Positions 37,913 through 52,295 of a DNA stretch of 64,000 bases are shown here, in pieces. A program made the translations under genes and the position numbers. The stretch is taken from assembly GCF_040581485.1 (NCBI RefSeq), contig NC_090130.1:4278001-4342000 (forward strand). The letters are read 5' to 3'. The first letter of the stretch is position 1. Each line of letters begins with the position of its first letter. Below the pieces are notes generated by a model that did no database searches, was not told the DNA's origin, and saw only the letters and a list, made by a program, of their open reading frames with translations. This stretch comes from Linepithema humile (lineage: Eukaryota; Arthropoda; Insecta; Hymenoptera; Formicidae).

Positions 37913-39432
37913 ACGCGCGTGCTACACGAGTGTTGCCCTACTAACCGATGCGTTATACCGTTCTACTGAAAATTTGCTGACAATCTATGTTTTTCTATTC
38001 AGTTTCGAAAGGAGACTGCGAAGAAAATTCTATACAGCGTGCAACTGTTTATCGCTTTTTGTCTCTCTTTTTTTTTATGTAAGAAACGCTAATTCAACTA
38101 TTGTAGATGCGAAAAAAATCGATATTAGTAGATAATAATTTACAGAGCCATTTGTGCTTTGTACGATTTTATTGTAAGGCAACAGCTCAATATAGCTGCA
38201 TTCGTTAAGCTCACTTTACTTCCAATATTGCGTACAGTAAAATGTAATGATTATCGAACGAACGATTCCTTATTAGGAGACGATAGATTGATAAAACTGG
38301 ATGCGATCTTTAGCGTAGGAATTCTTCCCGTTGCTCGCAAGGTGGATGTCCGTCCTACTTTCTTGCAGTAGATCCAAGCGTTAGGAAGTGCCGATACAGT
38401 TACGAGGACAATGACGTCTCTGAACCGGTATCGACAGAAACGGTATAGACTCGATTCATTTAACAGGGCAAGGCTGTAGAATCTTAATAACCAAATACCT
38501 GTCGCGACTTTGCTTCAAAAATACCGAAATTTGAAATTATAATTTTTATATTATCGCTGCGATTTATTTTGCAGTAAATGATCTTGCAATGCAGGACTAT
38601 GCATTGACAGTCAACATTGTTTTATTTCTAAAATGACAATAATTTTACAGGAAAAACGCAATACCAATAATAATAATCGTGTAAGACTTACTGATCGTTA
38701 ATTTTTAATTTTAAAATAAATTTGAGTTTAAAATTGTATTAAATATATGTCTCTTTTCTCTGTTTTTTTTAAAGTAAATTTAATTGACTCGCTTGAATCG
38801 GTTCTAATTACTTATAATCAGCATCTTAGCTTCTTTATATTTTGTTTTCTTCCATCTATGAATTTTTAGCAATCAGTTTCAAACTCTTTTCTTTAGATTT
38901 AAATCTTCTCATAATTTATAGATTAACATGCAAAAATTTCACATCTGTGAATAGATTATAAGCTTCATTTAATTTCTAAAGTTAATTTTGTTAATTCTTA
39001 TCAATTAAAATTTCTTTTTCACTTCTCCGTAACAAAATTATAAATGTTAGAAAATTATGAGAAAAATTATGAATAGATATCTTGTGTCAAATGTTAAGAA
39101 AGCATTGGTTTTAAATTTGTCAAAATATCCATAGACGAAAGAAAATGCAAAGAAGTTGAAGCAATTCGTACAATCCACTTGCATCGATCTAAATATGTGA
39201 TCATAAAAAAATTAATAGTGAAAAATAATGTATGCGACTTACGATAAACGTGCGAAATTCCATGGTGTGTTATTCCAATGTGAATAATAAGGAAAAAGAA
39301 ACGTCCTCTTTGTTCACGATAACCACGGAGTTTTCCTTGAGACTATTTCACGAGCCGATCAAGCCTGTTAACCAGCCAACGGTTATAACAAAACTGAGTA
39401 TCGCGTTTTGCGTTCTCCACGAGGCCACTTAC

Positions 39433-39553
39433 CTTCACGTCGGCCGTGTACTTGACCGTCGCGCGATAGAACGCGCGGAGGTGTTGGACTTCGGCATTTA
39501 ATCCGTTAAACACCACAATTATAATGCCGAGCTTATCCCAAATTGTGACACAG
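39433..39553 (-). other. Possible unassigned coding exon
   Basis: On the minus strand a strong acceptor (eight T then CAG) and a strong donor (AAG|GTAAGT) frame 121 bp. Only one of the three frames is open, and it codes for about 40 residues: a hydrophobic stretch (LGIIIVVFNGL) followed by QHLRAFYRATVKYTADVK. It ends in phase 0, which would join in frame to the ATG exon of the Spaetzle-like gene at 37335. I do not recognise the peptide. It could be an upstream exon of that gene, an exon of another gene, or chance. Confidence 0.3.
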
Positions 39554-40003
39554 CTGAAAAAAAAATATTTCTCTGCACAAATATAATAAAAAATGCGGAT
39601 AAAATGTCTTTTGTACAAAATAAAAAAAAAATCAATTTTAAACTTTAGAAAACTTAATGTCTATCTTGTGTGAAGGATCATTGAATCACAAGTGTTTTTA
39701 TTTTCTAAACAATTTAAGATTTATTTAAATATATATTTAAAGGTGAGATAAAAATTTATAAAATACATATTTTTAAAAATAGTTGCCATAAATTAGACAA
39801 TCGCTGTAATAGTAAATCAATCATAATTCTTCTCGGACTGGTTGGAATTTTTCATTTTTATGTGGGCGAAGAATATGAGTTGTGTTCTCTGAAATCTTTT
39901 AGTGTAAATTATGCAATATAAAACATTTATATATACATTTTTTAAAACATGTTTAGTTGTGGATACATAGAATCAAATATTTTTCAGAGATTCAAGTAAG
40001 CGA

Positions 40004-43000
40004 TCAATAAGTGATATTTAGCTCCATTTCATCCTTGTGGTAAATTACAACGTCTTTCAATAACATGTTCGGTCCCTCGTAGCGGAAGTTGAAGGTGGGT
40101 TTGTCCAAGGGGAATCCGATCGGTTTGTCGTCGAACTGGTATTCGCCGAAGATACGGGATGTGTAGGGCATAGCTTGTTCTTCTTTGACCGGATTGACGT
40201 ACACGAAGAACTGGAAGGGCATACCCTCCTTCTTGCCCTTGGGCAAGAGCAGACGCTCGGGGAATCCGTAGAGTCGTTCCGTGTACGAGAGGGATTCCGA
40301 ACCGTCCAAGGCCTTGAGCACCTTCTTGTAGAATAATTCGCTCGGTTCCGGATCGGGTATACAGAAGAAGCAATCTTGGCTGTTTCGGATAATCTTGTTT
40401 GGACCGGCGTTCACTGCAATGCAATAAAAAGAATCAAATTATTTTCGAATTGTGAAACGCGTGGAAAAAAAGGAATTTTTCTGCATCGCTTGTTATCAAT
40501 ATTTTCATATTAAGACTTGTTTTCTTGAAAAATAGAAAAAACTTTGCTAAGATAAATTTGTCTAAGGAATTAAATTGATAAAAATAAGGTTATTGATTAC
40601 TAACAGTCGACTATCCAGTTGTCCATTTCGTAGAAGTACTTCGCGCTTTCGGAGAAGTCCAGCGGTTTGTGATGGATGTCATATTTCGGTCCGAGGAAGA
40701 TGCGTATCGCGGCTTTTACAGGTTTCTCGGCGTTGATGGCGAAGTGGAAGCTGAACGGTTTGTGATTGAGACGATACTGACGGATCTTGATCAGCGTACT
40801 CTCGGCCTCCTTCGCGCTTTCGACTATCAAACCGTTGCTGACTGTCGTGTCGAATTGATCGAAATAGGTGATCAATTTGTCCACGACGAAGGACTCGATT
40901 TTCAGTTCGGGGAAGATAATATCGTTTTTGTTGTACGGCTTCTCATGCTTTTTGTATCTGAAAAAGCCATACTCGTAAATATTGTTGGAAGAAAATTATT
41001 ATTTGACATATTTAGAAATCTTATGAATCTCCCAAATGAATACCTGAAGTAGTAGAAGTCGATTATTCTCTGATAGAGACGATAGAACGCGGGATCTCTC
41101 ATGGACGTGCTGTATAATTCGAGAGCACTGGGTAAAATCTGATACGACGACGACGGGTCCAAATTGTACCCGAGAATCTTCCTCGCGAAGTAGTCGATGC
41201 TACCGAAAAAGTCGGGATTACACGAGTCCGCGTTGCCTTCGATCATGTTGCCGAGGATGTTGAGACCTTCGGGCGTGTAGATGTCGATTGTCTTTCCAGT
41301 AGCATCCTTGACAAATCCGAAATCAATAGCCGCCGAAATTCGAGATTCCATATCTTCTATTTCCTAAAAACAATATTTAACATAATGTAACGGTGAAAAA
41401 TAAAATCAAAAGAATAAAATTTTTAAATTTAAAAAATTCTTAAAATAAGTTAATTCTTAAAATTCTAAAAATTCTTAAAATAATTAAAAAAATTCTTAAA
41501 ATAAGTTTCTTAATATTCATGCAGTAATTGAAGAAATGTATTGTTACAGCATGAAAGCACTGTGGCGGTAAAAACTTTTTTTCCTTGGCAATAGAATTAA
41601 AGTTAAATCGCACCTTTATGTATTTGTACTTGTAATAGGGGAATTTGCTCCAGCTTGGTCTCTGTGGGAACGGCAGCCCGTTTTGATAGGTCATCGTCGG
41701 ATAATATCCCTTGTAGAATTCCCTGTGCCAATCGAAATCCTCGATTTTACCGATATCGTTAGACAGTCGCTCCAGATAGTAACGAGCCAGCAGCTGTTTG
41801 TGACCGTAGAGATATTCCTCACCGCGGTACTTCTGCAATCCGAATTCGTCGCTATTCATCCAGAACGGATATTCAAGCCGGAAGAAAAAGTAGTAGGCGT
41901 TCAGCCCGATATCCTCAGTGAAGTAATTGATCTTGTGCTCCAAGTCGTAGTCGCGCGATATGTACCATCCGGAATAATTCGCCGGGATGATATAGGTGTC
42001 GTAGCCACCGAACTTCTTCGAGTCTACGCCAAACGTTAATAAATATTATTTATAGACTGCATTACCAGAAATCTATGAGATCAATTTTTTAGAGTAAAAT
42101 TTGATATGTACGTTGATAAAAAAAAAAATAAATTCTTGATTGTTCTCGACTGTTTTGATACTGTTTTATAACTATTTTATTAATAGTAGATTATCCATTT
42201 TATCAATTATCTACTATTAGTAACAAAAGCCAATACTCACCGAGTTTACCGAAAAGTGATGCGTGGTGCGCCTTCTCGAGTACTTCGGAGTTAAAGAATC
42301 CGTATGGATATAATTCGTAGAGAGGTGGCAGTTGGATAAATTTAGTGTCCTCGCGGCGTATAACGGCATTGTACAAGGCGGTGACGAACTGCATCTCATT
42401 TAAATAAATGCGCGCCCATAACGCCGTTTTAAAGAAGGTGTCGAAGTCCTTGGCATAGTAGAACAAGTGGAACAACGCTTCCGTTTCCTTCAGCAGTTTC
42501 GGATAGTAGAGAGAGTTTATCTCACCGTGAGGAAGCATGCCATACTCGTACAGATAGAGGAAGTCCTTCACCGCAGTCTGCAAATAGATTCACATAAATA
42601 TACCGTAAAATACGGTAAAAGATAGTTATGTGCAGCGATCCGTTATCAAACGATACGATCGGAAATGGCAATGACTATATAGAAACTATAGAGCGCGATT
42701 TGTTACAAAAAAAAAAACGTGGAAAATTGATTTTCTTGAAAAACAAGCAGCTCGTATTAGAAATAAATTCAAAGGACACTAAACGTTAAATCCAACTCAA
42801 CTAATTTTAAAGTATATCTTGAGTTGGCCAATGTTATAGAATAGCAGACAATTAATAAATATACATTCTAATCGATTGTTTACCGTGTTAGTGTAAGAAT
42901 CGATGTTGCTCTCGATATTGTACGAGTGGCCTTCGTCGTACAAGGAAGGATTCACAAGGGACAATTGCGGGATGTGGTACAGAAGATTGTAGATCTTCTT

Positions 43001-43108
43001 TTGTTTGAGAAGGAAATCCTTGTCGGCGATCTTTACGGTAGTGTAGTCGGCCGCTACCAGACCGAGGCTGACCGCCACGATGACTACTAACGCCGTCAGT
43101 AGCCTCAT
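40004..43108 (-). CDS. Hexamerin A (larval storage protein)
   Basis: This is a hemocyanin-superfamily storage protein secreted to the haemolymph, where it forms hexamers used as an amino-acid store through metamorphosis. Six exons (42884-43108, 42241-42577, 41614-42023, 41044-41363, 40605-40957, 40004-40413) give 684 residues, the usual length. A signal peptide (MRLLTALVVIVAVSLGLVAA) is followed by the hemocyanin N domain (DKDFLLKQKKIYNLL). The middle domain has IPANYSGWY, YFTEDIGLNAYY and ARYYLERLSND, and then TPEGLNILGNMIEGNADS. The C domain has YRLNHKPFSFHF and GFPLDKP. The copper-binding histidines of true hemocyanins are not evident, as is normal for hexamerins. The start was chosen at the ATG heading the signal peptide and not seven codons upstream. 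It is rich in Tyr and Phe, arylphorin-like. Confidence 0.94.
41435..41512. repeat. AT-rich minisatellite-like repeat
   Basis: Imperfect repeats of AATTCTTAAAATAA (four to five units) lie in intron 3 of hexamerin A. Confidence 0.8.
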
Positions 43109-46100
43109 TTTCCAAAACTTTTCCGTCACTCAGCACAGTCGAGATTAATTCTGAGTGGTACTCGTCGCCGCGCACGCCGTTTTATACACCTACACCGAGC
43201 ACGCAATCAAATCGATAGGTCATAAGGGCACTGGAACCATATTCGATATCGGATCGGTAGTTTCTTTGCTTCTGTTTCACTCGCTGGCAGTGCGGGGATG
43301 TTATCTAATAAATGATTATTTACAGATCCACTATGAATATAAAATTAGTATCGATTACTTTAACTCGTTAATCGTTTCGTTTAATCGTCAGAGACAACAA
43401 ATATAAGTTTATCTATTTTTTTGTGAACATTTTCAAATGCAAAATCAGGATAAATTGTGTCTAAACTTGCTTAAAATTTGCTTTTATTTTTTATCTTGAA
43501 ACATTCTTATTTTAAAAAAGTTATTTTAAAAAAACTGTTATCTAGCAGATGCAGGATGAAACACGAGGAAAAGTAAAAAAGGAGAGAGACTTTAAAAGAG
43601 TTTGATTCTTTCAATGTTTTTTTACTTTTTTACTTTGTCTAATGTATTTTTAGCTTGCTTTTCAGCTTGTATTTAAAAATAGTTATATATCAAATTTATA
43701 ATTTTGTTGTCTCACAATAAACGCGTGAAAGTTCGCAAAACTCTCTTTTGTCTAATGCACATTCCTGTTAACTTTTGATGGAATAATGGAAAAAGTTATT
43801 CGAGGTGATAATGTTAAACGATATACTGTGTATATCGCACTAATGACTTCTTTGAGCGTGTTTTTTGTCGCGCCAATAGATAAAAGCCGTTGTTAAAACG
43901 AATCTCGTTAATCGCGCTGGCAGATTCGTTCACGCGCGAAAGGTCATCACACGGGATATGTTTTTCGAACACACCTAATCGCAATCTATCGAAAGTATAT
44001 TTGCGCAAGTTCTATGCAACATACCATGTTTATGATGACGAATACAAGTTTAATTGCTGCTTAAAGGAATGATATGAGTCTCATTATAACCGCACAAATT
44101 GTAAATATGTGCGTTTATCGCATATGACTTTTGACTCGAAATCGAACTATAAATTTCTCTTATGTATACCATGTGTACATTAATTACTTTTTAGTATTTA
44201 TTTATCTTGCACTATACAATTTTATAGATTTATTGGAACTTAAAACATTTTAAGTTCTGATACCTTTTTTATCAAAATGCGATAAATTCTATTAATTGAG
44301 AACTTCTCAGCAATCTTTAATTTATTAGTGTTTCTGAATGTTTTATTTTTTAATGAAACAAAATTAGGCTGAATATTATACTTTTAATGTACTTATATGC
44401 ATATTAATATAATTAAATTAGTAAAATGTTTATCGTATGACTGCCGCGCGACTTACATCCACATCGATTGATCATTAGCTAATATTTAATGATAAAAATT
44501 GAAACATAAGAAAATTGTTTATAAATTGTTCAACATATTTTATTTACTTTTATTTACTTTTGAATATAATTGATTATATTTCAAGAAATTTACAAAAAAT
44601 ATATTTTATAAAATAAAAAATAATCAACTAAATATATGCATAAATAAAATATCTATAATTACTTTGTTAATTTTGATCAGAAAGTGCTATTTGTATATTA
44701 GAAATTCGATATGCAATACACACATATGTTGTTTGTGCGGCAGGATTGATACGGCCGGTGGTAAAATTTTATTCTTTATAACAGATTGATAACCAAACAG
44801 CTGTGCTTCCTTAGATGATAAAAGAAAAATAAGCATTTATCAAGCCGGTCTTATTAAGCTTTATTAGGCATATCTGAACGTCCATAGAATAATTAACTAT
44901 CTTTGTTTCATGACCCGTGATTAAACAGCCATGGTCTACCGCCTCGTTGTTGTGACTGGAATAGTATAATCGTTAGCTTTTTTTGTATTAATGGACCGTA
45001 TTATGCAAAAATAGATTGATTCAAAACTAATATTGATTAATTATACACAATTAATGTTATAGGCAATTCCGCATTCTAAACTTATATCATTTAAAACGGC
45101 TATTTGGTTAACACATTTTTACGTGACAATTCAGAGTTAATTAAAGAATCTAATTAAAACGTGATTAAATATGAATATTTTTTATGTTGAATCTAATAAT
45201 TGTTATCAAGATCAATAATAGTGATAGTTATTAATTTAATTAATTCTTATTTTTGCTCTTATTGAATCCGTAATAGAGACTTATCAATATAGCACAACGA
45301 AATGTACATTTCCACTGTCCGCTAATCTTCTAATGCTATCTGTTCAAATGTTAGCACCGTTTCAAGTGACAGATTTTGTTGTCAATATTGAAGTAAATAT
45401 GTCAATCATACTGACACGATAAAATATGTTGATGCAAAGTATTTATTATTATTTATTAAAATTACAATATTTACGATCTTATATCATTATATATAACGTA
45501 CAATGCTATTGTATTTCTAAAAAAAACTATGATTGCTTAAAATTATCATTAGTAACAAATTTATAAATAATGCGCGGGTAGCATAAAGAAACACGATCTG
45601 TCGAGAAATTAGTTACTGAAAAGATGATTATTCTCAAAGAAGAGATACATACATGCTTTGCACTTTGTTTACATTGCTTTTTTAGTTTATATTATTTATA
45701 TTTTTATATTCTTTTTGTGTTATTTATTAAATTTTTGGAGTTTTGCCGTCCTCCGTTTTTGCTACTTATCTATCGCAATGAATAAAAATAGAGATACACT
45801 AAATAGAATATATTATGCAAATGAAACTTTCTTTTTAACTAACTAAAATCGAATAGAATCTTGTTTCGTAAGAACAAACTCGTAAGATTGATTGAATTAG
45901 AGAATTTGGAATAGGATTTGACGCGGGTGTGAAAAAATGAGGGCAGAGATAAATGATACAGGATGTTTCGCAGAATTTATTTTTGATGCATCTCATCGGT
46001 TACATGTAAAATTTCTCAATGACGCTACTGTGCACTGTGCTTCGCTTCTCTTATTCGTACATCTCTTTTCCAGTCAGCACGATTCCCAGGCTCTTAAACC

Positions 46101-46194
46101 GGCGATCGCACGTGTTGATTAATTATATAAGTAGACATGCAGCAAAGCGCACCAAGTGTCATTTGACGTGACGGAACGCGCTTTATGACGAGCT
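43109..46194. other. Intergenic between hexamerins A and B
   Basis: Apart from the hexamerin A promoter and short frames, no gene is visible. It is AT-rich. The plus-strand frames at 43155-43406 and 45658-45846 have no recognisable content and are probably chance. Confidence 0.6.
43180..43186 (-). promoter_or_regulatory. TATA box of hexamerin A
   Basis: TATAAAA on the minus strand is 72 bp upstream of the ATG, with an arthropod-like initiator (CTCAGA) about 30 bp downstream. This matches the placement in the two other hexamerin genes. Confidence 0.75.
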
Positions 46195-49100
46195 TTATAT
46201 GGTCATGTTCATTTCCTCCATCTGCTTGTGGAACACAAGGACGTCCTTCACGTGGAAGTTGGGCATGGTGAAGTTGTGGGTGCGCACCGGTCTGTCCAGC
46301 GGATATCCCAACGGACGGCCGTCCATCACGCCCTGACCCCAGATCGGCGAGTCGTATTTCACAGCAGTCGTCTCGTCGAAAGGCGTCACGCTCACGAAGA
46401 TCTTGAGCGGCATACCCTCTTTCCAGCCCTTAGGGAGAAACAGACGGTCGGGATAACCGTAGGGTTGACCCGGGTAGGTGAATGTCTCGCCACCCTCGAT
46501 AGCCTTCACCACCTTCTTGTACACGACCTCGCTCTGCATTTCGTCGGGAATCGTGTAGATGGACTCGTAGCTGTGTCGTTCGATCTTGTTCGTGCCAGAT
46601 TTCACTGTAACAATTACGCAATCTCGTCAGCGATTGAGAAAACAAAACGTTAGAAGTGAAAGATTGCCTTTGGATCACTGGATGTTCTTTTTTGAAAGAT
46701 TTAAAGAATATATTTGGAAAATCATTGTTTACCGTATTTTCTGCAAATCGCAAAGACATAATTTTCGATACTGTCGATTTTTGTGATCAACTATTAGATA
46801 AGAATTCTGTCGAGGTAAAGATTTGAATCCGGTAATTTTGAGATAAAATGTTGTAAGAAAAGACGAAAATCTATACTAACGGTCAACGGTCCACTGATCG
46901 ACATTTACGAAGTTCATGTAGTTCTCGCTCATGTCCAGCTCGTGGCCGTGAACGTCGTATTTCGGTCCCATAAAGGTGCGAATGACTGCCTTGACGTTCC
47001 TGTCGCTGTTGACTGTGATGTGGAAGGTGAAGGGTTTGTGATTCAGACGGTGCTGGCGCGCTTTGATCAACATCGACGAAGCCTCCTTCTGGCTGCTCAC
47101 CGACACGGCGTTGCTGAGCAACGAGTCGAAGGTGTCGAAGAAGGTCATCAGCTTGTCAACGGTGACGGACTCGATTGTCACGCCCGGGAAGGCGAGCTCC
47201 TCGTGCGTGTAGCTCGGCAAGTTGCTCTTGAATCTGCGCGGGAGGACGCGATTAAATATCGGATCTTAAAATTCGCGGTTTCTCATTACAGTCACATTCG
47301 ATGACGCTTGGCTTGTAGAATCTCACCTCATGAAGTAGGTGACGATGTTCTTGTACATTTGATAGAAGACGGGATCCCTTTGACTGGTGGCGTAGTAATC
47401 GAGAGCGGTTGGAACGACGTTGTACTTGGTGCTTACTTCCGGTGCCATGCCGAGAACCTTCCTGTACATTGTGTCCAGGTGTCCGTAGTATTTAGGATTG
47501 ACAGAGTCGGCATTACCCTGAATCACGTTGCCGAGATGATTAAGACCGTCCACGGTTTCGTAGATGTTGATGTGCTTGCCGTTCATGTCGACGAGGTGGC
47601 CGCTGTCGATAGCGTCAGAGATGCGATTGTGAGAGTCCAGCAGAGCCTGTTGGACAATCGTATTATTATCATCATGATTTAATTAATCTGCAAAAATGAT
47701 AGTTTGATTCTTTTATCCTCAGACGTTAGCGAGCGTTATCAATACGTTATTTTCTACACATATAAACAGTTTTTAATCAACGCAATTATTTAAAATCAGA
47801 GAAGACCATTAAAAAATTATCTTTTCTCTTATTCTTATTAAATATTTTTTACATGTTTGCAGAGCAAAAGTTACAAATTTTCATTGGAGTTTTTAAGAAG
47901 CGTTTTTAACAACGCAAATAAAATGGAGCACATTTAAAAGATACTCTCTTATCTCGGAAATATCTTAGAAATGTAGCTCTAAAGCATTCTTACAAATTTT
48001 TTTCTTCATCTTTAATATGCGACAAATCGATAAAGAATTGACGATGTTCACCGACCTGAACGTTCCTGTGCTCGCGCATTGGGATCTCAGAATTAGCGGG
48101 GCGCTGCGGGAACGACAAGCCGTTGTGATGGTGCATCGTCGGGTAGTAACCGGTAACGATGGGCTTGTTCACGTCGACGTAGGGAATCTCACCCATACCG
48201 TTGGACAGTCTCTCCAGATAGTAACGAGTGAGGATCTCCTTGTGTATGTACAGATATATCTCGCCGCGTTTAGTTGTGGCAAGTTGTGGTAAGTTGTGCC
48301 GTTTGCTGTTCATCCAGAGCGGGAAATCGTGGTTGACCACGGAATAGTAAGCGTTCAAACCGATGTCCTCGGTGTAGTAGTTCAATTTTTCATGCATCTC
48401 CGGCATCTCATCCCTGATTACGTACCAGCCGCTGTAGTTGGCGGGAATGTAGTAAACGTCTACACCACCGACCGTTTTCTTCATACCTGTTAAAACAGAA
48501 ATCTTTGGTTAATATTGGCACATAACATTTTTCTTATTACATTAGTCCAGTGCGAGGTATTTTGCCTCGCGGAAAAAATTTATATAATATCTGTTTATAA
48601 AACAAATAACTTTTGCCGATCTTGTGTTCTACTTTTAATACATTATGCATAAAATTATTTGCAGTAAAAGAACAAGTTGATTGAATTGTCGTGGCATTTG
48701 CTTTTAGAAAATCTTGAGAGATTTTCTGAGCAAAATATATGGAATATATTTGGAAAATTGGACATTGAGAAAGAAAAAATATTTATTGAAATTGTTTCGC
48801 TCGTAATAAAATTCTAATCTCCAGAATTGAACGTCGGTCGTGGATGAATTGAGATTTGATTTAATTGATATACTAACCAGAGCCACCCATGGCGATGTGA
48901 TAGGCCTGATGTAAAACCTCCTCGTTGAAGTATAAGTGCGGGACCACCTCGTACATCGGGGGATGACGGATGTTCCTGGTGTCAGCGCGATGCAGCGTGG
49001 CGAGGCTCAGCATGTAAGTGAACATTTGTTCGTTCATGTGGAAACGAGCCCAGACGGCGGTATTGTAGAAAGTCTCAAAGTCCTTGGCGGAAAACAGAAC

Positions 49101-49787
49101 GCGGAAGAGGCTCATTGCTTCTTCGCGATGATGAGAATTCATCATGGAGAACACTTCTCCACGTCGGAGCATTCCGTGTTTCCATCGTTGTAGCAATTCA
49201 GTTACTGCCGCCTAAAACAACAAATAATGCACGCGTGTTAGCTTTATTCATTAAAAATAGATTAGGGATCAGAGTTCTGCCAAATTTGTCACATATCAAA
49301 ATAAATAAAACAGATTTAATGAAAAAAGTTTAGGCCCCTGAAGAGCATTTTCGAATCGTAAGATGTTATTTTAATACCTTTTTTCAAATCTCTTCGTATT
49401 TGTACTAATAATTTTACATTGATTTTAATATTTATGATTTTATTACGATGTAACAAAAAAATTACTTGTTGATTTGCGATAAGTTAGAGAAAATAGCATT
49501 AAAATATTTTATACAAAAAAAAAACAATTACTTTCTTTTACATATTACTTATCGATGTATGTATTAATATGTACCTGGTCCGTAAAAGAAGTAATGTTAT
49601 CTTCGATGCTGAAGGATCGCGCTTTCTGGTAGAGCTCCGGATGATAGATGGTCGGTTGGTCGACGTGCCAGAAGAGTTCGTAGATGCTCTTCTGCTTGAT
49701 CAAATACGTCTTATCAGCGGTGCGGGTGGGCACCTGCGTGGCATCAGCGAGACATGCCGCCGCTATGAACAACACAACCGCTTTCAT
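46195..49787 (-). CDS. Hexamerin B (larval storage protein)
   Basis: Six exons (49575-49787, 48878-49211, 48056-48486, 47327-47646, 46881-47233, 46195-46604) give 686 residues. The signal peptide is MKAVVLFIAAACLADA. Family blocks are KTYLIKQKSIYELFW, the KDFETFYNTAVWAR helix block, IPANYSGWY, YYTEDIGLNAYY, TRYYLERLSNGMGEI, GLNHLGNVIQGNADS, HRLNHKPFTFH and GYPLDRP. Intron positions and phases (0,1,0,2,1) equal those of the neighbours, and the last exon is the same 410 nt in all three genes. It is richer in His and Met than hexamerin A (MHHHNG), so it is a distinct subtype. Expression in larval fat body is expected from the family, not shown here. Confidence 0.94.
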
Positions 49788-49834
49788 CCTGATAGTTGCT
49801 TCGCGAAGGATCGGCCGACTTTATTCACGAGTTG

Positions 49835-49843
49835 CTTTATATA
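49835..49843 (-). promoter_or_regulatory. TATA box of hexamerin B
   Basis: TATATAAAG on the minus strand lies about 48 bp upstream of the ATG, which implies a very short 5' UTR. Confidence 0.75.
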
Positions 49844-52098
49844 CCAATCTTCCATGCAAAATCAGACGAGAGAAGTGCGGAAAATTTGGGAATGAGATTG
49901 GGGGACCGGTGAGATAACCGATAATGAACCAATCATGCCCTTGTTTGTGTAACAATTATCTTTACCGGTAATCATTTACCCTTTGACATGGTAAAAATCC
50001 GAGATTAATATTCGGCACGTCATATTTCACGTTATTTATAAGCGCAAAGAAATTTTTAAAATTAAAATAAATATAAAATTTAGATTAAAATAATAAATTT
50101 AATTTTTCACTTCTCCAATATTTTTAAAAAACATGATGATATTGATTTCTGTCGGCAACAGGATCGAAATAAATCACATAACAAAATTGGTTTTTTTGTG
50201 AGAAGTAAAAATTTATTTTATATATTATAATTAATATATATATATTATTTATATATTATAATTATTTATTTTTTAAAGATTTTAATCTGTGGCTTCAGTC
50301 TTTTCTCAGCAAAGAGAAAAGGAATAATTTATAGAAATATTTACAAACTTTAATTTATTATCATACGCAAAAGTTTCCAGTTAATTTATTTCAAACAAAT
50401 CGGAAAAATAATTAAAAAATTAATTATTTAACAGAATGTAATTTATACAACGAATAATAATAATAATATTTAGCATATAATTAAATTTCACAATTATACC
50501 CTGATAATACATTTTTCAAAATAATTGAAACTTGCATAAAAAACCCAGAATAAGCTGAACAAGCATTCGTATTATTTATTGATAAATAGCTATCGTTTTA
50601 ATTGCGGGCTTCTCGTACGACGCTGATACGATAACGAATATATAACACACATACAACTTGTTGCTTTGCGATTAGTGTTATAAATAATATGCTTAACTGT
50701 TTTAAGATACGAAAATATGAACTATCACCTAAGAAGGATTACATAACATATTATTCGTATGTAAAGCTTTTGATAACAACGATTAAATAATTAATGAAAA
50801 TAAATTAAATTGACCGTTAATAAGAAACAGAATCTCAAATCTCAATATCTCAGAATATCAAAATTTCTATGTATATAAAGGACATTAATCACTAATTTTG
50901 GTAATTAATAATTAAAAACATTTTGAGAATTTTTGTAATAGAAGTTTTATTTTAGATAAGGAATTCTTATTTTCATATTTTACACATAACAAGTTCTTAT
51001 TTTAGAAATATTTATAAGAGAACACAAAAATCTAAAGAAGCGTTGTTCAGTCTTTGAATAAACAAGCTTTTACTTACTTTTCGCGTTGCATAAATGTATA
51101 ACTAATTTTTTATATTAATTGTTAAATTAATGTAAATGTCAATAGTTTTTTTACTTACAAATAGTTAAAAATTTAGAGAATTTTATAAAATGAGAAGAGA
51201 GGAATGATCAAGAAAGACAATAAGTTAAGAAAATTTTATTTCTCGTTAAATTTTAAATAAACTTTATTATTTTGTCTATAGGTCTTATATCTCTTCTATA
51301 TCTATTTTATAAATCATAGTATTTTTCAATATATAGGAAAATTTTAATTTGAACAAAATAATATTTATAATTTGCTTTAAAAATTATCTTTTGATATAAA
51401 AAGGAAATTGAGTGCTAATAAAGTGCGCTTTATGAGGAAAGAATTTGAAACATCCATAGATAACTTTTTGTGCTTTTGATGCTTATTACCTTTTCATAGT
51501 TTTCACAAAACAACTAGTCTATCAAAAACATTTGAAATAAATGTTTTATTGTGGTTGACTGCTATAATTATTTTAATAATAGGTATAAATGCTTGCAAAT
51601 TTTTTCTTTTATTTAAAAATTTTTTAAATTTTTATTCTTTACTTTTGTAGAGAATGAAATGTATTTTAGATATACATTTTATATACAGCTCAGTTACATA
51701 ATTGTTATAATTTTATTTTTATGCGCTTGCCGGCTTTTCCATATGCTTTCAGTGGCGTGACATGTTTTCTGTTTTGTCGTCAAAATTATTTTTTTTTTTT
51801 TTTTAGTTGTACACGCTTATTTCATGTAAGTTGTTTTCAACTGCTGCTTAAAGTTAAATTCTTACATAAAACATTTTTATCAAACTATAACTGCTAAATT
51901 AAATTATTAAAAAATTTATTTTTAAAACCTCACATTGTTTCAAAAGATCGAGATTAAATTACACGAAATAATTAATAATTAATTTATAAATGCAAACATT
52001 AAATTAATCGGAAATAAAACGTATAAGTATGTCGCAAAATGCAATGCTTTAAGAGAGTGAAGAATTTTTGAACCGCTTGAGATTCATAATGTAAAAAT

Positions 52099-52127
52099 GA
52101 GAAAGAGAGAGAGAGAGAGGGAGAGTA
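52099..52127. repeat. GA microsatellite
   Basis: A short (GA)n run downstream of the hexamerin C stop codon. Confidence 0.85.
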
Positions 52128-52295
52128 AAGGTGGGTTAAAAAAAATAGATTTTTATATATATTTTATCAGCATTCTTTATTGAAGGAAGTCATGCGATCT
52201 ATATATTTGTGTGATAGAGAGTTTCTAAACGACAATTATCATCATGATCTTTTTTTTGAATAAGCGGAAGTTTGGCAGCTAGCTCGGGAGGTAAC

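Larger units (their letters stand above)
37336..40003. other. Intergenic between hexamerin A and the Spaetzle-like gene
   Basis: It contains the TATA-bearing segment near 37.9 kb and one exon-like open stretch at 39433-39553. The rest is AT-rich without recognisable genes. The plus-strand frames at 38159-38371 and 39232-39501 have no recognisable content. Confidence 0.55.
49788..52295. other. Intergenic between hexamerins B and C
   Basis: AT-rich, with a TATA box for hexamerin B at its left end, a (GA)n run at 52099-52127 and the 3' UTR of hexamerin C at its right end. No gene is seen. Confidence 0.65.
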
